DNA from: Clostridium sp.
GTDB taxonomy: Bacteria > Bacillota > Clostridia > Lachnospirales > Lachnospiraceae
Length of the DNA stretch: 42,843 bases
Assembly: GCA_023663815.1 (NCBI GenBank)
Contig: JAMPGS010000012.1
Span: 1 to 42,843, forward strand
Reading direction: 5' to 3'
The stretch's first letter is position 1; the number at the start of each line of letters is the position of its first letter. The notes under the pieces were generated by a model that ran no database searches, was not told the DNA's origin, and saw only the letters and a program-made list of their open reading frames with translations. This document shows, in pieces, positions 24,135-31,775 of this stretch. The position numbers were made by a program, and so were the translations under genes.

Positions 24135-25358
24135 ATGAAAAAACCTGAATTATTGATACCCGCCAGCTCGCTGGAGGTTTTAAAGACGGCAGTACTGTTT
24201 GGGGCGGACGCCGTGTACATAGGAGGAGAGGCCTTCGGTCTGCGGGCCAAGGCAAAGAATTTTTCTAAAGAAGAAATGCGGCAGGGGATAGAGTTCGCCC
24301 ATGCCTGTAATGTGCGGGTACACGTGACGGCCAATATTTTGGCGCATAACAAAGACTTGGCGGGAGCGGAAAATTATTTTAAAGAGCTTAAGGAGCTTGG
24401 GCCCGATGCGTTAATTATTGCTGATCCCGGTATGTTTATGCTGGCAAGGAAGGTTTGTCCTGAAATAGATATCCATATATCCACTCAGGCCAACAATACA
24501 AATTATATGACGTATCATTTTTGGCATAAGCTGGGAGCCAAAAGGGTGGTCTGCGCAAGGGAGCTTTCCCTGCAGGAGATAAAGGAAATCCGTGACAAGA
24601 TTCCAGAGGATATGGAGATAGAAAGCTTTGTCCACGGCTCCATGTGCATTTCTTATTCCGGCAGGTGCCTGCTCAGCAATTTTTTGACGGGAAGGGACGC
24701 CAATCAGGGGGCGTGTACCCACCCATGCCGCTGGAAGTACGCGGTGATGGAGGAAAGCCGCCCCGGAGAGTATTTCCCGGTCTATGAAAATGAGAGGGGA
24801 ACCTATATTTTTAATTCCAAGGATTTGTGCATGGTAGAGCATATCCCGGAGCTGATTCAAGCGGGAATCGACAGCTTTAAGATAGAGGGCAGAATGAAAA
24901 CGGCGCTTTACGTGGCGGCGGTGGCGAGAACCTACCGGAAGGCTATCGACGATTATATGGAATCGGAGGAAAAATACCGCGAAAATATGGGCTGGTATAA
25001 GGAGGAAATTGCCAAAAGCGTCCACCGGCAGTTTACCACGGGGTTTTATTTTGGAAAGCCCGATGAAAATACGCAGATTTATGACAGCAGCACCTATGTA
25101 AACGAGTATGTTTACCTTGGTATGATTGAGGAGGTATCAGAGACGCGGGGCGTCCGCATTGAGCAGAAAAATAAATTCTGCGTGGGCGACAGGATAGAAA
25201 TCATGAAGCCGGACGGACAAAACGTGCCGGTTTCGGTGCTTTCCCTTGCCACAAAGGAGGGCGAGGAGGTGGAAAGCGCGCCCCATCCCCGGCAGGTACT
25301 GTGGGTAAAGCTGGACGGGCAGGCTGAAAAATTTGATTTGCTGAGAGTGAAAAAATAG
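24135..25358 (+). CDS. U32 peptidase family protein, TrhP-like
   Basis: This 407-residue protein starts KKPELLIPASSLEVLKTAVLFGADAVYIGG and has the exact U32 signature ESFVHGSMCISYSGRCLLS at residues 163-181. Further cysteines (GACTHPCRW) fit the iron-sulfur site proposed for this family. TrhP-type members hydroxylate U34 of tRNA using prephenate; older annotations call them collagenase-like peptidases. The upstream O-methyltransferase could methylate the product, giving mo5U34. The ATG follows AGGAGGGCCT. Confidence 0.9.
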   Translation: MKKPELLIPASSLEVLKTAVLFGADAVYIGGEAFGLRAKAKNFSKEEMRQGIEFAHACNVRVHVTANILAHNKDLAGAENYFKELKELGPDALIIADPGMFMLARKVCPEIDIHISTQANNTNYMTYHFWHKLGAKRVVCARELSLQEIKEIRDKIPEDMEIESFVHGSMCISYSGRCLLSNFLTGRDANQGACTHPCRWKYAVMEESRPGEYFPVYENERGTYIFNSKDLCMVEHIPELIQAGIDSFKIEGRMKTALYVAAVARTYRKAIDDYMESEEKYRENMGWYKEEIAKSVHRQFTTGFYFGKPDENTQIYDSSTYVNEYVYLGMIEEVSETRGVRIEQKNKFCVGDRIEIMKPDGQNVPVSVLSLATKEGEEVESAPHPRQVLWVKLDGQAEKFDLLRVKK

Positions 25359-25424
25359 TCGATGATGTTCAGGCCAGTTTGCGTTTGCGGCGCAGATTGG
25401 CCTGAATTGTGGTGAAGCGGTAAG

Positions 25425-25579
25425 AATGAAATCAAAAGATGTGTGCCGTGGAATCAAAAATGCATGTTTTGGAATGGAAAAGTGTATGTTGGCGAATCGC
25501 AAAATATGTGCGTGGAATCGGAAAATGTATGTTGCGGAATTGTGAAGCGCATACTGTGGAATTAAAAAAATATATGCGG
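25425..25579. repeat. array of about seven degenerate 18-24 bp tandem repeats
   Basis: Units begin near 25425, 25448, 25470, 25494, 25512, 25536 and 25556 and follow a consensus like GTGGAATCGGAAAATGTATG plus 2-4 variable bases. Unit lengths vary from 18 to 24 bases and each unit carries several substitutions, so this is not a CRISPR. It fills most of the 328-base gap between the U32 gene and glnN. The rest of the gap (25580-25686) is AT-rich with no clear terminator. Confidence 0.65.
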
Positions 25580-25686
25580 GTATTGCAATTTAAGCGGTTA
25601 TCGTATATCTTAAAATGTTGAAAGAAATCATATAAAGAAATGTGCAAAGCCAAGACAAGAAGGCGGCGCAGAGATGAGGAGAAGTT

Positions 25687-27798
25687 ATGAGTGAAATGAT
25701 TAACGTGGAAGAAATTTTTGCCAGTAAGGTATTTACGCGGGCAACGATGAGGGAACGGCTGCCCAAGGAGATTTACAGGGAGGTATTGCGCGTGATGGAT
25801 AAAGGCGGTGAGCTGTCGCCGGCCGCCGCTGATGTGGTGGCAAAGGCAATGAAGGATTGGGCGGTGGAAAACGGCGCGACGCATTATACCCATTGGTTTC
25901 AGCCTCTTACCGGAATTACCGCTGAAAAGCACGATTCCTTTGTGTCCCACCCGGACGAGAGCGGGAAAATGATTATGGATTTTTCGGGCAGGGAATTGAT
26001 TAAGGGGGAGCCGGATGCTTCTTCTTTCCCGTCGGGAGGTCTGCGGGCAACCTTTGAGGCGAGAGGGTATACGGCGTGGGATATCACTTCCCCTGCGTTT
26101 TTAAAGGAGGACGCTACCGGGGTGATTCTCTGCATCCCCACGGCCTTTTGTTCCTACAATGGGGAAGCGCTGGATAAGAAAACACCTCTTCTGCGTTCCA
26201 TGGAGGCAATCAGCCAGCAGGCGGTGCGCATCGTTAAACTGTTCGGCAACAATCAGGCCGAAAAGGTGGAGCCAAGCGTAGGGCCGGAGCAGGAATATTT
26301 TTTGGTGGACAGGGAAAAGTACTTGAAGCGGCCTGACCTTATCTATGCGGGACGCACGCTTTTCGGCGCGCCGGCTCCCAAGGGGCAGGAGATGGAGGAC
26401 CACTATTTTGGGACCATAAGGGAGCGTGTGGGCGCATACATGAAGGATTTAAATGTGGAGCTTTGGAAGCTGGGAGTGACCTCCAAGACCCAGCACAACG
26501 AGGTAGCTCCGGCGCAGCATGAGCTGGCAACCATCTATGAGACCGCCAATATTGCGGTTGACCATAATCAATTAGTGATGGAATCCATGAAAAAGGTTGC
26601 GGGACGCCACGGTCTGACCTGCCTGCTCCATGAAAAGCCTTTCGCCGGGGTCAACGGTTCCGGTAAACATAATAATTGGTCGCTTACCACAAATAACGGC
26701 GTGAACCTGTTGGAGCCGGGAGATACGCCTAATGAAAATATTCAATTTTTGCTGGTGCTTGCCTGCATCATTAAGGCGGTGGACATTCACGGGGATTTGC
26801 TGCGCCAGAGCGCGTCCGATGTGGGAAACGATCACAGGCTGGGCGCCAACGAGGCCCCTCCGGCAATTATCTCCGTTTTCCTTGGAGAACAGTTGGAGGA
26901 CGTTGTAAAACAGTTGGTTGAGACAGGGGAAGCGGCCCGCTGTCTGGAGGGAGGCGTGCTTGAGACTGGCGTTTCCACTTTGCCTGATTTTGAGAAGGAC
27001 GCCACGGACAGAAACAGGACTTCGCCCTTTGCCTTTACAGGAAACAAATTTGAGTTCCGCATGGTGGGTTCCGCGGATTCCATTGCAAGCCCCAACACGA
27101 TTTTAAACGCCATTGTGGCGGAGGCTTTCTGCGAGGCGGCGGATATTTTGGAAAAAGCGGATGATTTTGACATGGCGGTGCATGATTTGATTAAGAAATA
27201 TTTTACGGAGCACCAGAGAATTATCTTTAACGGCAACGGTTATTCCGAGGAATGGGTGGCCGAGGCGGAGAGAAGAGGTCTTCCCAATATCAAATCCATG
27301 ATTGAGGCGGTCGATACGCTGGTGACGGATAAATCCGTAAAGCTTTTTGAAAGGTTTGGAATTTTTACGCGGGCGGAGCTGGAATCCCGCGCGGAAATTC
27401 TTTACGAGACGTATGCAAAAACCATCAATATCGAGGCTCTTACTATGATTGAGATGGCTTCCAAGCAGATTATTCCGGCGGTTATCAGGTATACAAGATC
27501 CCTTGCCGAGACGATTATCGCCGTCAAGGAAGCCGGAGCGGACGCCTCCACCCAGAGGGAGCTTCTTAAGGCGGTATCCGAAAAGCTATCCGCCATGAAG
27601 TCGGCCCTTGAAAGGCTGAAGGAGGCCGAGGCGAAGGCCGGGGAAATAAAGAATGTGAAGGAGCAGGCGTTTTATTATAAGGATGTAGTAAAGGTAATGA
27701 TGGAAGAGCTGCGCGCGCCGGCGGACGAGGCGGAGATGCTGGTAGATAAGAAGGTATGGCCGATACCCACATATGGGGATTTGATTTTTGAGATATAA
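25687..27798 (+). CDS. glnN: glutamine synthetase type III
   Basis: This 703-residue ATP-dependent enzyme makes glutamine from glutamate and ammonia and forms dodecamers. Length, about 700 residues, separates GSIII from the 450-residue GSI. Signature segments are [54 protein letters not shown] and [20 protein letters not shown]. The ATG follows GAGGAGAAG. It stands alone as a transcription unit. A possible link to the tRNA-Gln gene 1.2 kb downstream is only neighbourhood. Confidence 0.97.
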   Translation: MSEMINVEEIFASKVFTRATMRERLPKEIYREVLRVMDKGGELSPAAADVVAKAMKDWAVENGATHYTHWFQPLTGITAEKHDSFVSHPDESGKMIMDFSGRELIKGEPDASSFPSGGLRATFEARGYTAWDITSPAFLKEDATGVILCIPTAFCSYNGEALDKKTPLLRSMEAISQQAVRIVKLFGNNQAEKVEPSVGPEQEYFLVDREKYLKRPDLIYAGRTLFGAPAPKGQEMEDHYFGTIRERVGAYMKDLNVELWKLGVTSKTQHNEVAPAQHELATIYETANIAVDHNQLVMESMKKVAGRHGLTCLLHEKPFAGVNGSGKHNNWSLTTNNGVNLLEPGDTPNENIQFLLVLACIIKAVDIHGDLLRQSASDVGNDHRLGANEAPPAIISVFLGEQLEDVVKQLVETGEAARCLEGGVLETGVSTLPDFEKDATDRNRTSPFAFTGNKFEFRMVGSADSIASPNTILNAIVAEAFCEAADILEKADDFDMAVHDLIKKYFTEHQRIIFNGNGYSEEWVAEAERRGLPNIKSMIEAVDTLVTDKSVKLFERFGIFTRAELESRAEILYETYAKTINIEALTMIEMASKQIIPAVIRYTRSLAETIIAVKEAGADASTQRELLKAVSEKLSAMKSALERLKEAEAKAGEIKNVKEQAFYYKDVVKVMMEELRAPADEAEMLVDKKVWPIPTYGDLIFEI

Positions 27799-27833
27799 AA
27801 TGTGCGGCTTTGCGGGATATTCCTCCGCGCGGG

Positions 27834-27891
27834 TCTGTACAATTGAGTAGGGAAAGCCATTCTCCCTATTCGCCGCGCGGGGTGCGTGCCG
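27834..27891. repeat. convergent-gene repeat, copy B
   Basis: GTCTGTACAATTGAGTAGGGA, then a stem-loop (GAGTAGGGA with TCCCTATTC, one G-U pair), then GCCGCGCGGGGTGCGTGCC, matches copy A at 18158-18222 in sequence and structure. It begins 36 bases after the glnN stop and precedes the - strand gene's terminator. Differences in the stem between copies largely keep pairing. Confidence 0.6.
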
Positions 27892-27923
27892 GCAGCAAAT
27901 TTCCTTCCGCACTCCTGCGTATA

Positions 27924-27955
27924 AAAAAGCGGCTGACCGTTTCTGCGGCCAGCCG
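27924..27955 (-). terminator. intrinsic terminator of the DUF1905/C39-like gene
   Basis: CGGCTGACC (27930-27938) and GGCCAGCCG (27947-27955) pair with one mismatch. Read on the - strand the stem is followed by six T. It lies 66 bases after the end of the - strand gene; on the + strand it is followed by TTGATATTTATTT, so it may work in both directions. Confidence 0.75.
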
Positions 27956-28020
27956 TTGATATTTATTTAATAGAAAGCATATAAAAAGCATATAGAACTG
28001 TTTTGTAAAATATAGTGTTT

Positions 28021-28701
28021 TTATTCAACCTTTACTTCAAGATAACCCTGAAGCTTGCTCATATCATATTCTGTGATGATTCCAAGGTTGGGGTCGTAGA
28101 ACTTTCCATCATAATATACCAGATAGTGGCAGTAAAGACCCATTTTTTCCATAAGGATACAGCATTTGGGAAGAGTTGCTTCTCGGCCTTCCGTGTACAT
28201 GATGATGTCGCTGTGGTCGAGACCGTAATAGTTGAGGGCTGAGATAACGCGGCCCATGGTGCCCTGCCATTCGCGGCAGTCCATAACGCTCATAACCTCG
28301 GCGATGGTAACGTTTGCCAGCATGGCGACGCAGGTTTGCCCGCAGATTCCGTCCTCAGGCTGAATGATAATGTCGATGCCGTCAATCTTACGGATAGGAT
28401 TGTCGAAGCTGTACGGGCTGTTCCGGTTCATTTGAATCAGGCTTCCGGTTACATGAAGGAGAAGCTTGTGCTCCTTTTCAATATCAACATGGGAGACATC
28501 TTCTTCCTGTAAGTGAATTTTGTAGTTGCCTTTTTTGCCCTTTTCTTCCGGGAGCAGCTTACATTCAATAATCTTGTTGTCGAGAACCAGCTCGGCGTCA
28601 ATTACATCGCGCTGTTTGCAGACCTCCCATACGTTAAAGGGGATGCGGACAGTGTAAAGGTCATCCGTTTTTTCAATTTTTCCATTAAAAAAATACCTCA
28701 T
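28021..28701 (-). CDS. DUF1905-like domain fused to a C39-like cysteine peptidase domain
   Basis: This 226-residue protein has two parts. Residues 1-95 (YTVRIPFNVWEVC...VIDAELVLDNKIIECKLLPEEKGKKGNYKIHL) resemble the DUF1905 barrel. Residues about 108-226 resemble papain-like C39-type peptidases: Gln114 and Cys120 in IIQPEDGICGQTCVAML, then His192 and Asp203 in CHYLVYYDGKFYDPN. These four would be the oxyanion Gln and the Cys-His-Asp triad. No signal peptide is present, so it acts in the cytoplasm. It has AGGAGG before its ATG. The combination is unfamiliar to me; the substrate is unknown. Confidence 0.7.
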   Translation of the reverse strand: MRYFFNGKIEKTDDLYTVRIPFNVWEVCKQRDVIDAELVLDNKIIECKLLPEEKGKKGNYKIHLQEEDVSHVDIEKEHKLLLHVTGSLIQMNRNSPYSFDNPIRKIDGIDIIIQPEDGICGQTCVAMLANVTIAEVMSVMDCREWQGTMGRVISALNYYGLDHSDIIMYTEGREATLPKCCILMEKMGLYCHYLVYYDGKFYDPNLGIITEYDMSKLQGYLEVKVE

Positions 28702-28913
28702 TAAAATAACCTCCTATGCAGCAATACATTTATAGACATGCTATATTATCTCACACATCAAAGATAACAGATTTTTCCGAAATTGAAAACAATTTTTTTG
28801 ACAAAAGAGCAAAAAGTATTAAAAAAAATACAGCTTGATAAAAAAGTAACAAATTTCGCAAAAATTGTCTAAAAAAATCAACAATATCTAATGAAAAAAT
28901 TTGAATTTAACAC
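28702..28913. other. AT-rich intergenic region, no gene seen
   Basis: This stretch of very high A+T separates the - strand DUF1905/C39-like gene from the tRNA promoter. It contains poly-A tracts on the + strand and a possible weak - strand promoter (TTTTCA, 17 bases, TATCTT, near 28766-28790). No ORF or hairpin with a T-run was found. Confidence 0.5.
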
Positions 28914-28942
28914 TTGTCAAACAGCAGACAATCATGTATAAT
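28914..28942 (+). promoter_or_regulatory. tRNA-Gln promoter
   Basis: TTGTCA (28914-28919) and TATAAT (28937-28942) have exactly 17 bases between them. The tRNA begins 18 bases after the -10. Confidence 0.85.
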
Positions 28943-28960
28943 ACCAAAAGTAATTGAGAT

Positions 28961-29032
28961 TGGGCTATCGCCAAACGGTAAGGCAACGGACTCTGACTCC
29001 GTCATTTCAAGGTTCGAATCCTTGTAGCCCAG
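28961..29032 (+). tRNA. tRNA-Gln, anticodon CUG
   Basis: This 72-base tRNA folds fully: acceptor TGGGCTA/TAGCCCA, D stem GCC/GGC, anticodon stem ACGGA/TCCGT with loop CTCTGAC (anticodon CTG at 28993-28995), T stem CAAGG/CCTTG with loop TTCGAAT, and discriminator G29032. CCA is not encoded. It reads CAG glutamine codons. It is a single tRNA gene with its own promoter and terminator rather than part of a cluster. Confidence 0.96.
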
Positions 29033-29038
29033 CGAATG

Positions 29039-29069
29039 AAACCCGGTAAACTTGGTTTGCCGGGTTTTT
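29039..29069 (+). terminator. intrinsic terminator of tRNA-Gln
   Basis: AAACCCGGTAAAC (29039-29051) pairs with GTTTGCCGGGTTT (29055-29067), with one G-U pair, followed by more T. It begins 7 bases after the tRNA. Confidence 0.9.
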
Positions 29070-29149
29070 GTTTGCGCAGGCGTGCAAAAAGGAATATACC
29101 GAAGAAGTAGCATACGGGCCGCGCGGCGGAGAGTGTTTAGCGCGCGCTG

Positions 29150-29178
29150 TTGTATTTGGAAGAAAAGCTGTGTATAAT
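29150..29178 (+). promoter_or_regulatory. promoter of the MNT/HEPN pair
   Basis: TTGTAT (29150-29155) and TATAAT (29173-29178) are spaced by 17 bases. The start point near 29185 gives a leader of about 40 bases to the first possible ATG. Confidence 0.65.
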
Positions 29179-29223
29179 AATGATTGATAGAAGAGATATT
29201 TTTGGAGAAAATGAAAAGCTATA

Positions 29224-29661
29224 ATGATAAGCGTTAGAGTTATTGATGTAAAACAAAATCCTATGTTAATGAAAAAGATTGACGATGAAGTGGAGAATTA
29301 TAGAAGCGGAAAAAGAAGAGGTTTATATATGGAAGAAAAAAAGAAAATCATTTATATGTTTATAGGTGAAATACAAAAAAGGCTGGGAGGTTTAATAAAT
29401 AAAATTATATTATATGGGTCATACGCTAGAGAAGATTATAGGGAAAATTCTGATATAGACATTCTGATACTAACTTCTTTATCCGAAAGTGAAATAAAGA
29501 AAATTGAAAATGAGGTATATGACATAGCATATGATTATGGTTTGGAGTTTAACGTTTTGATAAGCGTTAATATAAAGAATGAAGAACATTTCAATTATTG
29601 GTTAGGGGCATTGCCATATTATGATAATATTAAGAGGGAGGGAATTATCCTTGCAAGATGA
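29224..29661 (+). CDS. minimal nucleotidyltransferase (MNT) domain protein
   Basis: This protein of up to 145 residues has the polymerase-beta-like nucleotidyltransferase motif GSYAR (65-69) and catalytic Asp77 and Asp79 in SDIDIL; Glu108 (LEFNVL) fits the third acidic position. The end, PYYDNIKREGIIL, is typical of MNT partners of HEPN proteins. ATG 29224 is poorly served by a ribosome site; ATG 29329 (residue 36) has AAGAAGAGG 7 bases upstream and gives a more usual 110-residue protein. It overlaps the HEPN gene. MNT proteins of this type can act as antitoxins that AMPylate the HEPN toxin. Confidence 0.85.
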   Translation: MISVRVIDVKQNPMLMKKIDDEVENYRSGKRRGLYMEEKKKIIYMFIGEIQKRLGGLINKIILYGSYAREDYRENSDIDILILTSLSESEIKKIENEVYDIAYDYGLEFNVLISVNIKNEEHFNYWLGALPYYDNIKREGIILAR

Positions 29662-30058
29662 AAGAAAAATGGATTTATGTAAGTATCGGCTGGGAAATTC
29701 AGCGGATAGCCTTAAGGTTGCTCAAGATTGTTTGGAAAAAGAGTATTATAAAGATGCCATTAATCGCTCCTACTATGCTGTATTTTATGCCATTAAATCT
29801 GTTCTAGCATTGGAAGGAAAAGACTTTAAACGGCATAAGGATGTGATTGCTTATTTTAACCAAGCGTATGTTGCTTCAGGGATTATTTCTAAAGAAATTG
29901 GAAGAAAAATAGGGAGATTGCAACAGAAAAGAGAAAAAAGTGATTATGATGATTTTTATCTTGCTTCAAAAGACGAAACAGAGGAACAGATAATAAATGC
30001 AAATGAAATTATTGAAGTCATTAAAGACTATTTAAAGAGGGAAAAACGATTGGAATAG
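29651..30058 (+). CDS. HEPN domain protein, UPF0332-like
   Basis: This all-helical protein of about 135 residues has NRSYYAVFYAIKSVLALEGKDFKRHKDVIAYF and REKSDYDDFYLASKDE, the pattern of UPF0332/HEPN proteins found next to MNT genes. I place the start at TTG 29651, about 9 bases after GAGGGAGGG; ATG 29621 further upstream lacks a site. It overlaps the end of the MNT gene. HEPN toxins usually need an R-x4-6-H motif; here a candidate is only loosely present (around NRSYY and KRHKD), so RNase activity is uncertain. Confidence 0.8.
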   Translation: MQDERKMDLCKYRLGNSADSLKVAQDCLEKEYYKDAINRSYYAVFYAIKSVLALEGKDFKRHKDVIAYFNQAYVASGIISKEIGRKIGRLQQKREKSDYDDFYLASKDETEEQIINANEIIEVIKDYLKREKRLE

Positions 30059-30153
30059 GCCATTTTGGAGCGGTAAGAAATAAATTAATTTGGAAATTTA
30101 TGAAAGGGAAGATTCTATTGCCAAAGCATTAAAGTAGCGGAGCAGCGGCAGAA

Positions 30154-30201
30154 ATGTATAAAGTAATAAAAGGTATTTCGATTTATGCACCAACCGGATA
30201 A
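30154..30201 (+). CDS. possible 15-codon leader peptide ahead of the MATE gene
   Basis: ATG 30154 opens a short ORF, MYKVIKGISIYAPTG, ending at TAA 30199-30201. The terminator hairpin starts five bases later, and the MATE gene lies beyond it. A GGAG occurs 12 bases before the ATG, a weak ribosome site. The arrangement of short ORF, hairpin with T-run and transporter is that of ribosome-controlled attenuators, which respond to stalled translation. No homology evidence is available, so translation of this ORF is an inference. Confidence 0.4.
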   Translation: MYKVIKGISIYAPTG

Positions 30202-30205
30202 ATGC

Positions 30206-30235
30206 GGAAAGCAATTGAATTGCTTTCCTTTTTTT
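30206..30235 (+). terminator. terminator or attenuator hairpin upstream of the MATE gene
   Basis: GGAAAGCAATT and AATTGCTTTCC form a near-perfect inverted repeat (30206-30228) followed by seven to nine T. It stands 148 bases after the HEPN stop and 36 bases before the MATE ATG. It either ends the MNT/HEPN transcript or acts as an attenuator for the MATE gene. Confidence 0.8.
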
Positions 30236-30270
30236 ATTGTTGGATAATTGAAAAGAAGGAGGAAAAAGCA

Positions 30271-31671
30271 ATGGAACAAAAAACAAATGCCTTTTTGGCA
30301 CAGGAAAAGATAAGCGTTTTGATGAGAAAATTTACGGTGCCGTGTATTATCTCGCTTTTGGTGGGAGCGTTATATAACATTGTTGACCAGATTTTTATAG
30401 CGAATGCGTCTTATCTTGGTTCATACGGAAATGCAGCCAATAATGTGGTGTTTCCGCTTACAGTGGTGGCTCTGGCGGTAGCGGTCATGATTGGGGACGG
30501 GTGCTGCGCCTTTGTCAGCATCAGTTTAGGGGCGGACGAAAAGGAAAACGCCCATAAAAGTATCGGCTGCTCTATTATATTGTGCGTTTTGCTCAGCCTG
30601 CTGATTACGGCGGCGTATTTTATTTTTCAGGATAAAATTTTGCTGATGTTTGGAGGAGGGGTGAACGAGGGAACCTTTGCAAATGCAAAAGAATATTTTA
30701 CATGGATAACGGTGGGGATTCCTTTTTACATGTTTGGACAGATGATGAACCCGATTATCCGCTCGGACGGGAACCCGAAATTTGCAATGGCTTCTATTAT
30801 GGCGGGGGCTGTTTTCAATATTATTTTTGATCCAATTTGCATTTTTGGATTGAAGTGGGGAATGATGGGGGCGGCGGTCGCCACCATAGCGGGGCAGATT
30901 TTGACGGCGCTTCTTGCGGTGTGGTATCTCTTCCATATGAAAGCGGTGAGATTGGAAAAAGAAAGCTTCGGCATTTTTGGAGGGCTTATAAAAAAGTTCC
31001 TTCCTTTAGGGCTTACCAGCTTTCTCTCGCAGGTGTCCGTGGTTGCGTCCATGGCGGCGGTCAACAATATGATTGTCAAGTACGGCGCGCTGGACGAAAT
31101 TTTTGGGCAGATGGAATATGCCCAGATTCCAATGGCCGTGGTGGGAATTGTCATGAAATTCTTTCAGATTGTGATATCCGTTTCGGTGGGGCTTGCGGCA
31201 GGGTGTATTCCCATTGTGGGCTATAACATAGGCGCAAAGCGGATGGACCGCGCCCTTGAGCTGTTCAAAAAGCTGCTGGCCGCGGAGTTTATCGTTGGGC
31301 TTGCGGCGCTTTTGATAGTGGAGCTTTTACCGGGAGGACTTATCAGGATTTTCGGAGCGGCAAATGAAAGCTCCTATTATACGGATTTTGCCATAAAGGC
31401 GTTTCGGATTTATCTGTGCCTGATGCCGCTTGCGACGGTCAACAAGGGGACGTTTATTTTCCTTCAATCTATGGGAAAGGCCATGCAGTCCTCGGTATTA
31501 TCTATGATAAGGGAAATTTTGTTTGGCGTGGGCTGGGCCCTTGTGCTTCCGATGTTTTTCGGTTTGAACGGTGTGCTTTACTCTATGCCGCTGTCGGATT
31601 TGCTGACATTTATTATAGCGATTATTTTAATCAAAAATATTTTTGGGGAACTGCAAACAACAGATACTTGA
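30271..31671 (+). CDS. MATE family multidrug/cation antiporter
   Basis: This 466-residue membrane protein has about twelve helices in two related halves. It starts with MRKFTVPCIISLLVGALYNIVDQIFI, the standard MATE helix 1 with the conserved N-x-x-D region, and contains GDGCCAFVSISLGADEKENA and ASCLPIVGYN-like AAGCIPIVGYNIGAKR in the second half. It exports drugs or metabolites with Na+ or H+. ATG 30271 follows AAGGAGGA; an in-frame codon at 30202 lies inside the hairpin and is rejected. The upstream hairpin and short ORF suggest induction by a translation inhibitor. Confidence 0.93.
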   Translation: MEQKTNAFLAQEKISVLMRKFTVPCIISLLVGALYNIVDQIFIANASYLGSYGNAANNVVFPLTVVALAVAVMIGDGCCAFVSISLGADEKENAHKSIGCSIILCVLLSLLITAAYFIFQDKILLMFGGGVNEGTFANAKEYFTWITVGIPFYMFGQMMNPIIRSDGNPKFAMASIMAGAVFNIIFDPICIFGLKWGMMGAAVATIAGQILTALLAVWYLFHMKAVRLEKESFGIFGGLIKKFLPLGLTSFLSQVSVVASMAAVNNMIVKYGALDEIFGQMEYAQIPMAVVGIVMKFFQIVISVSVGLAAGCIPIVGYNIGAKRMDRALELFKKLLAAEFIVGLAALLIVELLPGGLIRIFGAANESSYYTDFAIKAFRIYLCLMPLATVNKGTFIFLQSMGKAMQSSVLSMIREILFGVGWALVLPMFFGLNGVLYSMPLSDLLTFIIAIILIKNIFGELQTTDT

Positions 31672-31775
31672 AGGCATACAGAATCATTGACAGACCTGCA
31701 AGGGACTGGAAAGTGTTTCAAATACAAATGTGCTAGAGAATAAATATAAAATCAAATAAAGGAGGGCAAGAGAGC

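Noticed and set aside
25425-25579. Repeat array considered as a CRISPR
   Set aside because: Units vary from 18 to 24 bases, have many substitutions and no constant spacer pattern, and no cas gene is nearby.
25439-25621. 60-codon ORF across the repeat array
   Set aside because: Its composition follows the DNA repeat, it lacks a ribosome binding site, and the opposite strand is equally open there.
29180-29224. 14-codon ORF (MIDRRDIFGENEKL) overlapping the MNT ATG as a coupling peptide
   Set aside because: Its ATG lies upstream of the transcription start predicted from the TATAAT at 29173, so it would not be on the mRNA.
30100-30270. T-box riboswitch or other known riboswitch before the MATE gene
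   Set aside because: No T-box core motif or other known aptamer pattern is recognisable; only the short ORF and terminator stand out.
31687-31715. Consensus TTGACA upstream of the amidohydrolase-like gene
   Set aside because: No acceptable -10 at 16-18 bases; an activator-dependent promoter is possible but not shown.
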